Assembly (NCBI GenBank): GCA_963719485.1
Contig: OY970387.1
Location: forward strand, 4,092,001 to 4,156,000
DNA length: 64,000 nt
DNA from: Bog-473 sp963719485
GTDB taxonomy: Bacteria; Actinomycetota; Acidimicrobiia; Acidimicrobiales; RAAP-2
Reading direction: 5' to 3'
In this document: positions 15,288 through 22,281 of the stretch, piece by piece
How positions within the stretch are numbered: position 1 is the first letter of the stretch
Layout: every line of letters begins with the position of its first letter
Notes under the pieces: model-generated
What the model saw: only the letters and a program-made list of their open reading frames with translations
Database searches by the model: none
Told to the model about the DNA's origin: nothing
Made by a program: the position numbers and the translations under genes

Positions 15288-17879
15288 CTACTCGGCAGGA
15301 GGGTCCTCTGTTTTACGGAATGTACTTTGTCGTCGCGGCGTTCCGGCCTTACCAATGAGCTGGGAGACACGACGTTCCAGTTCGTCGTAGTCACCCCGGA
15401 GAATGACCTGATCGTTCTTCTTGCCAGCGATTCGCAGCGTCCCTTGACTAGCGCTGGCCACGATCCTCACCGCTCGCCGGATGTCGTCGTACTCGACCGA
15501 CGAAAACTCGCCACGTGAGGTTATTTCTGCCGCGATTAGATCAAGAGTGCGAGGGCGGTCTGCAAGCCGACCCTCGAGCGCCCTCAGTGCGTCGATGACC
15601 GCTTGGTATAGCTCTCGGGGTGTACGACTCTCATCGTTGAGGAGTTCGTCTACGGCCGCCGTGACGGCTTCGGGCGTGAATTCGGTCAGTACAATGTCTA
15701 AGACATCTGCGGCTGAAATATGACGAGCCTCGGCGGACTCGATTACGCGAGCCAGTTGCTCTACGGTCCAGCAAGAAATCCTGGCCTCGACCGCTCGCTT
15801 GGCTGCTTGTGCATCGTCGCCCTTCGTTCCGCCCGGATACGACGGCGCCACCAGCAGACAGCCCGTTGCGCCGGCTTCGTCCTTCCAATGCTGCTCGAGG
15901 CCTGCGAAATCTATGGCGCCAAGCGACGGCACATCTGCCGATGATTTCGCTTCAAGAGTTATCTTTTTCTCACCGGCCGGATACTCGGAGTACTTAGCAA
16001 CACCGTCCGGGTTTTCGGAACCACTGATGTGCTTCGCAACAAACCCCAGTGCCCGCGCAGCGATTACGAGATTCACCTCCAGGTCTCGCTCGTCGTCAAA
16101 ACTGCTACGCAAGGACCCGGCGATTGCGTTCGCAGAGAAGAGCCGATCCGCTGCCAGACTGCGTAGCAAAGAGTCTCGTCGTTCGAGCACCTCTCCGACG
16201 AGGCTGCTCGCCATCCCCTGCTCCCGGAGATAGACCTCCAACAGTGCTTCGGCCGTAACGAGATCCTCCAAAAGAGGACGGGCGTCCGGTTCAGAATGCG
16301 CTTGCACGACCGGATGGTCGACATTGATATAGAACGTGGACGTTCCTGGATCGAAAGAGACGAGTCGGCCGGATCGCCCATCTTCAAAATCGGCGTATGT
16401 ATACCTATCTCGTTCCGGTTCGTAGAGCCGCGCGGCCAGCTCCAGGAGGTCGATGTCATCGTCGAGGCGCAGGTAGAACCACGATTCGTCGGCGTCGCTC
16501 CCCTCGCTCTCGGTGCCCGCGAGAAGCGCATCGGCGATTGGGTGTTCAACCAACGTGGCCGATACGTATTCTCTCTTTTCTTCGGTGTGTGCCTTCTTCT
16601 CGGCGTCAGATTGCTTCTTGATCTCAGCCTCGTATCGTCCACGGGCCTCGTAAAACACCTCGCGAAGAACGTGGCGAAAGTCACGAATGAGATCCGACTC
16701 TTCAAAGTTCTCCCGGGGTGCTGTGACAACCTGGTCGAGGTCGTCAGCGGTGATGTCGGCCCGGAATCTGTTCCAAACAGAGTACGACAGCGGTTCGATC
16801 CCAAATAGAGCATCTGACTCTTCGACCAATCGTTCCCGTACCTTCACGAAAAACCCGTGGCTGCGGACGAGGTCGTTGCTTTTGCCTGTGTAAAGCGTGC
16901 CCTTGGTCACGACAATCTCACCGCGAATTCCATTCGGGAATGTGTCGCTGACGAGAGCGTCGCCCTCGATTCGCCAGTTATCCTCATGTTCCTTCTGGAT
17001 GGCATCGATTCGAGCGACAGGAAGGTCAGCCATCGTAAACGACACAACGGTGGGCATGACTGCCTTGCGAGACTGAACCTCCGCGCCATTCAGAATTAGC
17101 TTAAAGTCACTCTTATACGGCATTGCTGTGGATAGAACCCAGTTGAGATCCCTTGTTCGGATGGTGCCCATCTTCGGCTTCAATTCCTCTAGGACTACCA
17201 ATGTCCAAGAGTTGAAGCCGGTGACATCATCTCTCGACATCCCAATCTTCTCGAATACATCCGTTAGCAATCCGTTGTTGAGGATGTCATCAATCGAGAG
17301 TCGACTTATGACCAATGGGATCGGTTTTCCACCAGTAGGATCAGACTTAAAGTCATCGAAATGCATGGTGACCGCGTGCACGTCGGCTCCTGAAAGGGAC
17401 ATGTAAGTGACCGTGTTGGCAATGGCGTAGGTTGCAAGTTTGCCGATGCCAAACTTGCCGATGTGGCGACGCCTCAGGCGAATGGACATTTCGTCACCTT
17501 GACGCTTGCGGCTGTGTCCGATGTGCCACAGATCTTCGAGACCGTCAGAATCCATGCCCTCGCCGTCATCGAAGATGACAGCCATAGGCTCAGATGAAGG
17601 CGGAAGCGGAACAAAGAGCCGGCACTGCTCGGCGTCGGCGTCCCAGGCGTTGACGACTAACTCTTCGATGGCCTTGATCGGGGATTGATACATCTGCTCC
17701 GAGAGGAGGTGGACCAGCTCGTTCGACAGAGTGACCTCAATGTCACGGTCTTTAGTCCCCAGGGACTGGAGTACTTCCGCGAGCGGTGGGTCTGGCGCCA
17801 TGGCGAGCAGTCTATGAGTGATTCTGAGCCCGTTCCCTATCTTGAGAATGCTGCAATTCCTCGTTGTAGCGTCGTCCAT
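15288..17879 (-). CDS. GHKL (MORC/MutL-like) ATPase with PD-(D/E)XK nuclease motif
   Basis: 863 aa. The N-terminal Bergerat ATPase has all motifs: N-box E72-N77-D80 (EELVVNAWDAD), G1 DDGEGM (104-109) and G2 GKFGIGK (141-147). A transducer-like domain runs to about 400, and a charged coiled-coil segment (YEAEIKKQSDAEKK) follows. Near 610-650 the pattern GFVAKHISGSENPDG ... ITLEAKSS gives D625, E643 and K645, a PD-(D/E)XK nuclease signature. CLLVAPSYPGG and an ISCWTVEQLARVIE strand-helix pair follow, as in restriction-endonuclease folds. Prokaryotic MORC/MutL-like ATPases are known from restriction-modification loci, so ATP-gated DNA cleavage is inferred. ATG 17801 is an alternative start. Sampled lines are about 47-57% GC, versus about two-thirds in the relaxase operon. 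Confidence 0.8.
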   Translation of the reverse strand: MDDATTRNCSILKIGNGLRITHRLLAMAPDPPLAEVLQSLGTKDRDIEVTLSNELVHLLSEQMYQSPIKAIEELVVNAWDADAEQCRLFVPLPPSSEPMAVIFDDGEGMDSDGLEDLWHIGHSRKRQGDEMSIRLRRRHIGKFGIGKLATYAIANTVTYMSLSGADVHAVTMHFDDFKSDPTGGKPIPLVISRLSIDDILNNGLLTDVFEKIGMSRDDVTGFNSWTLVVLEELKPKMGTIRTRDLNWVLSTAMPYKSDFKLILNGAEVQSRKAVMPTVVSFTMADLPVARIDAIQKEHEDNWRIEGDALVSDTFPNGIRGEIVVTKGTLYTGKSNDLVRSHGFFVKVRERLVEESDALFGIEPLSYSVWNRFRADITADDLDQVVTAPRENFEESDLIRDFRHVLREVFYEARGRYEAEIKKQSDAEKKAHTEEKREYVSATLVEHPIADALLAGTESEGSDADESWFYLRLDDDIDLLELAARLYEPERDRYTYADFEDGRSGRLVSFDPGTSTFYINVDHPVVQAHSEPDARPLLEDLVTAEALLEVYLREQGMASSLVGEVLERRDSLLRSLAADRLFSANAIAGSLRSSFDDERDLEVNLVIAARALGFVAKHISGSENPDGVAKYSEYPAGEKKITLEAKSSADVPSLGAIDFAGLEQHWKDEAGATGCLLVAPSYPGGTKGDDAQAAKRAVEARISCWTVEQLARVIESAEARHISAADVLDIVLTEFTPEAVTAAVDELLNDESRTPRELYQAVIDALRALEGRLADRPRTLDLIAAEITSRGEFSSVEYDDIRRAVRIVASASQGTLRIAGKKNDQVILRGDYDELERRVSQLIGKAGTPRRQSTFRKTEDPPAE

Positions 17880-18439
17880 GCCGGGTTCTTTAGGGGCGTC
17901 GGTTCTTGTTCATGAGATTTGAAAGCCGACGGCCAGGACAACGCGAGCGCTACTGGATCTTCGGAGCCAAAGGGCACCAGAAGTCGACCAACGCTCTCGA
18001 ACTCGAACTGACCGGTATGGAGTATCCATAACCCCCACGAACCGAGGGCGTGGAGCATCGGTTGCCCTACAGCCAGGCCATAGCGTCCAGCCGATGGAGC
18101 ACCCGGGTTCGTGGGCAGGTGGACCCTTTCCGCTAACCCACCGAGCTCACTTCACAAGGTCCGCTCCAAGCGCCGGTCTGAGCAGAGGCTCGAACCGGCG
18201 CCTTCGGCGGTCCGCCGTCGGGTGACAGCGGCGTGGACGAGACGGGACGCATTGAGCCCTCAAGGACAGGCATGGCCCTCCGCGTTCAGCCGACGAGGGA
18301 CTGGTTCGGGTGATGATCCTGGACGAAAGAGTTCCGGTGATCCTGGACCCGGTTCCAGATGACGCTTTACACGGTTCCGATTGATGCTTGACGCCTCGGC
18401 CCCACCGCCGCTTGCTCGTAGGAGCGAGGCGGTGGCCGA
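17880..18439. other. Non-coding or degenerate stretch between the GHKL gene and the IS remnant
   Basis: No confident gene. A 39-codon plus-strand ORF (17912-18031, MRFESRRPGQRERYWIFGAK...) reads fairly like protein and could be a gene fragment, but it has no recognisable family and no clear ribosome site. Further right, gatcctggac occurs twice (18315-18324, 18341-18350), which may be the edge of the insertion sequence. The promoter of the leftward GHKL gene should lie near 17880-17960. Confidence 0.35.
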
Positions 18440-18709
18440 GTGCTTGTTGAGCTCACCACGATGGAAGAGCGTTATGACGCCGTCCTCGGGGTCATCCGGG
18501 ACGGCTACACGGTCAGCGAAGTTGCTCAGGCTTATGGAGCCAGTCGCCAGAGCATCCATTCCTGGCTGGCCCGGTATGAGGCCGGGAGTCTCCCCGCTTT
18601 GGCGGAGCAATCGCACCGCCCGAGAACATCGCCCCCCCTCTCCAGATGGCGCCCAAGACTGAGGCTCGACTGTTCGAGGTGCGTCGCCACCATCCGTCGT
18701 GCGGCTAGG
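18440..18709 (+). pseudogene. Truncated, frameshifted IS481-type transposase
   Basis: From GTG 18440 the frame encodes a transposase N-terminal HTH: MEERYDAVLGVIRDGYTVSE, then VAQAYGASRQSIHSWLARYE and GSLPALAEQSHRP, typical of IS481/IS3-like elements. Near 18640 the sense shifts to another frame (MAPKTEARLFEVRRHHPSCG) and meets TAG at about 18707. The whole DDE catalytic domain is missing. It is therefore a dead fragment at the junction between the defence region and the catabolic cluster. Confidence 0.8.
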
Positions 18710-18900
18710 TTTTCCAATCAGGTTGTGACGCCTCTGGGCGCGATAGATCCCAGAGAGCGAAGGCACGTCCTTGGCGCCCTCTCGCTCGAGTTGGTGGCCG
18801 TGGGCGTTAGAACTGGTTTCACTCTCCGTTAACAGGAACGTGTTTCCCTTTGATTCGCGTTGGTAACGCGTCCTATATTGCGAACGCTGAAACGCTCCTC

Positions 18901-19009
18901 CGCACCCATATAGGTGCGTGTCGGGTGCGTTCGAACAGGCCCCGGAGTCCCTGTTTCCGGACCTGTTCGCGAGCGACCCCGCCGGGGCCCCCTACCCCAA
19001 CCGGCGGGG
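18901..19009. repeat. Three consecutive hairpins
   Basis: Hairpin 1 is cgcacc/ggtgcg (18901-18906/18913-18918). Hairpin 2 is CGAACAGG/CCTGTTCG (18932-18939/18962-18969) with a nested CCGGA/TCCGG. Hairpin 3 is ccccgccgg/ccggcgggg (18977-18985/19001-19009) followed by ccgttt, which resembles a weak GC-rich terminator. I see no convincing gene in 18710-19376. The cluster could be a terminator set, a small structured RNA, or part of a mobile-element end. Confidence 0.5.
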
Positions 19010-19376
19010 CCGTTTCGCGTAAACGGGAGCGCCGTCGTGTCTACCCGGACCTGGCGGAGACGGCTTCTATCGAGAACCGGACGGGAGAAGAGGCGGACCA
19101 GGCGATCCGGGAAACTCGGGCTCGGTTCAATCAGGCCCCGCCCATATCGCCGTCTCGCTGCCGGCCGGCACCGTCGGCAGCAAACCACCGGGAACTGCTC
19201 TTTTCCGTGCTGCCGCACCACGTCGATGGGGTGATGGGAAGTCTAGGCAACTGGCATGTCTGCCCACTCGGATTGTCGGCGATCCTGACCACAGCCCGAC
19301 CATATTGCCGGCAGCTAAAATGCTACCCTCATCCCGTGATACTTGATTGCGCGTAAATATAGAGAGGATCGTGGCA

Positions 19377-20615
19377 ATGGGAGGAAATGAAGATCCATAT
19401 GTAGTTGTCTCTTGCGACGGTCATGTGAATCCTGCTCTTGAGGACTATCGCCCGTACTGCCCCAAGAATCTCAGCGAGGAGTACAAGGATTTCGAGGAGT
19501 CGCAGCCAGGGGCCGAGGAGTTCTTCTTCAATTCGATGTTCGTGGGCTTTACTGATGGTGGCATCCCTGAGAACGTGCGAAACGACTACCTGGAGCGTGG
19601 ATTCACCCCGGGGTATCGCGATCCGGTCGCTCGTCTTGAAGACCAGAACATGCAGGGAATCTCTGCCGAGGTGCTGTTCTTCGGAGGCGGAGCCTTTGGG
19701 CCGCTTCCCTTCGGGACGTCGAAATCATTGGAGCAGCGAACTGCTGGTGTCCGCATGTACAACAGGTGGCTCGCTGATTTCGCTTCTACGTCTCCGGATC
19801 GGTTTATCGGAGTGGCGCTCCTCCCGATTTGGGATGTTGGGGCCACCGTCGAGGAGGTTCGATGGGCAAGAGAAGCCGGACTTAAGTCGCTGAACTTCCC
19901 AGCACCCCGCCATGATCTGCCGGCTGACTACAACGACCTGCTGTGGGAGCCTTTCTGGGCCGCCTGCCAGGAATACGACATGCCCTTGAACTCGCACGTG
20001 GGCGGCGGGCCGAAAATTTCCGCCTCCGGCCGAGGCGCCACGGCCATCTTCTTCGCCCAAGTGCACAGACTGGCTGGAAATGGCTTGACTTACATGATTT
20101 TCGGTGGCGTCTTCGATCGCTATCCGGGCCTGAAAGTCGTATACACGGAGCAGCGATCCCGGTGGATACCTGAAACACTACGAAATCATGACTCGCTGTA
20201 TTGGAGTTACAACACCGGCATGACGAGTTCCATCAACAAGCTGCCCAGCGAATACTGGGCCACAAATTGTTTCGTCGGTAATAGCTTCATGTCGAGAGCT
20301 GAAGTTGATATGCGTCATGAGCTGGGCCTGGATACCATCATGTGGGGCGCGGATTACCCACACCTGGAAGGCACCTTCCCCTGGACCCGGGCATCACTCC
20401 AAAACACATTCTCCGGAGTTCCGCACGATGACGTGAGGAAGATTCTCGGTATGAACGCCATTCGATGCTTTGGCCTCAACGAGGAAAGCCTGAGAGCTGT
20501 GGCCGCCAATATCGGTCCGACAGTCGAGGATATCGACCGCGGGCTTGAGCACGTGCCTGACGATTCGATTGGCGTGCCAACCCTCGGCTTCCGCACGGTT
20601 GGCGACTTCTTTTAG
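19377..20615 (+). CDS. Amidohydrolase-family (ACMSD-like TIM-barrel) hydrolase/decarboxylase
   Basis: 412 aa from ATG 19377, which has AGAGAGGA eight bases upstream; a TTG at 19347 is in frame but less likely. The protein is an amidohydrolase_2-type barrel: VSCDGHVNP at the start (D-x-H variant of the usual HxH site), LNSHVGGG in the middle, and MWGADYPHLEGTFP with the conserved metal-site Asp near the end. Relatives hydrolyse or decarboxylate cyclic and aromatic intermediates. It is the first gene of the catabolic region, upstream of the Liv transporter genes, which suggests work on the imported substrate. The true reaction cannot be told from sequence. Confidence 0.8.
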   Translation: MGGNEDPYVVVSCDGHVNPALEDYRPYCPKNLSEEYKDFEESQPGAEEFFFNSMFVGFTDGGIPENVRNDYLERGFTPGYRDPVARLEDQNMQGISAEVLFFGGGAFGPLPFGTSKSLEQRTAGVRMYNRWLADFASTSPDRFIGVALLPIWDVGATVEEVRWAREAGLKSLNFPAPRHDLPADYNDLLWEPFWAACQEYDMPLNSHVGGGPKISASGRGATAIFFAQVHRLAGNGLTYMIFGGVFDRYPGLKVVYTEQRSRWIPETLRNHDSLYWSYNTGMTSSINKLPSEYWATNCFVGNSFMSRAEVDMRHELGLDTIMWGADYPHLEGTFPWTRASLQNTFSGVPHDDVRKILGMNAIRCFGLNEESLRAVAANIGPTVEDIDRGLEHVPDDSIGVPTLGFRTVGDFF

Positions 20616-20850
20616 TGCACGTGGATAGGCGATCGGCCTGCCTGGCGCCGCACCACACGCCGAGCGTTGGCTGCTGACATGCAGGGCGAAAGGCGACTGG
20701 GCCGAAGCTCATCGCCAGACTTGAGGTTCTTATATTCATATTAGGGCTGGTGACCTTGACCAGCCGCTACACCGCTGTTACGGTTCCGTGAAAATCATAT
20801 TTGGCGGTGCGGGGGCTCTGCTGCCAGGATTCGGGGAGGATTTAGCAAAT
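20616..20850 (+). promoter_or_regulatory. Leader of the Liv-type binding-protein gene
   Basis: 235 bp holding AT-rich motifs CATATTAGG (20737-20745) and TCATATTTGG (20795-20804), variants of a sequence recurring in this half of the window. The ribosome site ggggagga (20833-20840) ends ten bases before ATG 20851. Confidence 0.4.
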
Positions 20851-22098
20851 ATGGCAAAGGTTGGACGTCTGAGCACGAGTTTTCTGGGGAGCACCCGGCG
20901 TGGGTCGACATTGCTCGCCGCGGCTGCTGCTTCTGTGGGGTTCCTTGTCGCCGCGCCGCTCGGTGCCCCAGCCGGTGCCAGCGCACCGAGCGGCTCGCCA
21001 GTCCTCATCGGAGGGATGGCACCACTCAATAGCCCCCTTTACACCATTCCCAACTCGTTGCCCATGTTGACGGCAGCCGTCGACTCGATCAACGCTGCGG
21101 GGGGGATCAAGGGTCACCCCCTCAAGCTCGACTTTTGTGACACTAAGTTTCAAGCAGCCACTGAGTTGAGCTGTTCTCGACAATTGATTGCGGATCACGT
21201 CGTTGCCGTCGTGGACCCGACCGTCGTGGCTGATCAATCAGGTGCCGAGTACAAACTGTTCGCAACGGCCAAGATCCCTTACTTCGCTGGCTTGGGGACC
21301 TCACCCATTGAGACAACGGGTTCCGATTCGTACCCAGAAAGCGGTGCAGGTGCAGCGTGGGCCTACGGCGCAGTCAAGGCTTTGCAGCTGGCCGGTGCAA
21401 CGAAAGTAGCGCTCATGCCTGATGTGGGTTCGATTGGGCAGGAGGTCGTGTCCGAACTGGGTCCTCCGATCAAGGCTCTGGGCTTGAAAAACGCGGGAAT
21501 CGTCTACGTTGATTCAAACGCAGATCCGACACAGGCCTCTGCGGCAGCGAAGATAGTGGCGAGTGGGGCAAATGGCGTCCTTGTGGGATCGATCCACACG
21601 TCCACTTCGCTCCAGGCACTCTCGCAGGCCGGCTACAAAGGCAAGATCGCCACTCTCAGTTCGTTGGCCACCCACGGAACTCTCGTTGCGGCGGGCTCTT
21701 ACGGCAACGGAGAGTTGGTCAGTAGCATCAGTGCCATTGTCTCGGGTAACACAAATCCGCAGGTCCAGCAGGCCGAAGCGGCGATGGCGCAGTACGCACC
21801 AGGTGCGACCATCGACTCTACTGGTATTGCTTTCTTTGCCGGCGTAGAGCTGTTCGCCAAGATCATGGACACTTCGCACGCTTCGACACTCAACACCGCT
21901 GCCTTCGTGACTGCAATGAAGAACCTCAGTACACCCATCAACATTGGCTTGGTCGGTCCTTGGGCAATCAAGGGTCGTACCCCAGGACTGAAATCGCAGC
22001 CTCGAGTTTTGAACCCAGATATCGCTATCGGCATCGTCAAGAATGGCGTGATCGTGCCGTGGAAGTCTGGATTCATCAATCCCTTCCCTAGTAAGTGA
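20851..22098 (+). CDS. Branched-chain amino-acid-type ABC transporter substrate-binding protein
   Basis: 415 aa from ATG 20851; a longer frame from 20788 is rejected because a clear ribosome site sits just before 20851. A Sec signal peptide (RRGSTLLAAAAASVGFLVAA, then GAPAGASA) lacks a lipobox cysteine. The mature part is a type 1 periplasmic-binding fold (VLIGGMAPLNSP, SINAAGGIKGHPL, KFQAATELSCSRQLI, VVAVVDPTVVADQ). Liv-type binding proteins capture amino acids, but in catabolic clusters they often bind aromatic or terpenoid acids. It precedes the permease/ATPase fusion, with a strong hairpin between them that probably raises binding-protein expression relative to the membrane components. 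Confidence 0.85.
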   Translation: MAKVGRLSTSFLGSTRRGSTLLAAAAASVGFLVAAPLGAPAGASAPSGSPVLIGGMAPLNSPLYTIPNSLPMLTAAVDSINAAGGIKGHPLKLDFCDTKFQAATELSCSRQLIADHVVAVVDPTVVADQSGAEYKLFATAKIPYFAGLGTSPIETTGSDSYPESGAGAAWAYGAVKALQLAGATKVALMPDVGSIGQEVVSELGPPIKALGLKNAGIVYVDSNADPTQASAAAKIVASGANGVLVGSIHTSTSLQALSQAGYKGKIATLSSLATHGTLVAAGSYGNGELVSSISAIVSGNTNPQVQQAEAAMAQYAPGATIDSTGIAFFAGVELFAKIMDTSHASTLNTAAFVTAMKNLSTPINIGLVGPWAIKGRTPGLKSQPRVLNPDIAIGIVKNGVIVPWKSGFINPFPSK

Positions 22099-22100
22099 GA

Positions 22101-22144
22101 GTTCACGGATGGCGGTCGGTAACCGCGAACCGCCATCCGTGAAC
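22101..22144 (+). terminator. Perfect 16-bp hairpin after the binding-protein gene
   Basis: gttcacggatggcggt (22101-22116) pairs perfectly with accgccatccgtgaac (22129-22144) around a 12-nt loop. It starts two bases after the stop codon and lacks a T-tract. It probably acts as an attenuator or a 3' stabiliser of the binding-protein mRNA before the permease gene. Confidence 0.7.
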
Positions 22145-22281
22145 AGGGTCCCGTAGCGCTCGCGACCAACCACCTGGACATGCTGGCCCTGAGCGGTACC
22201 CCGAAATCGTGCCCCATTGACTACAGGGTGCGCCGGAGGGTTCATGGAGCTGGCGATCAGGCCTAGTTAAATGGAAGCTCG

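Noticed and set aside
18850..19356. 168-aa plus-strand ORF over the hairpin region
   Set aside because: Opens with a non-standard-looking context, crosses three hairpins and has no domain; probably chance.
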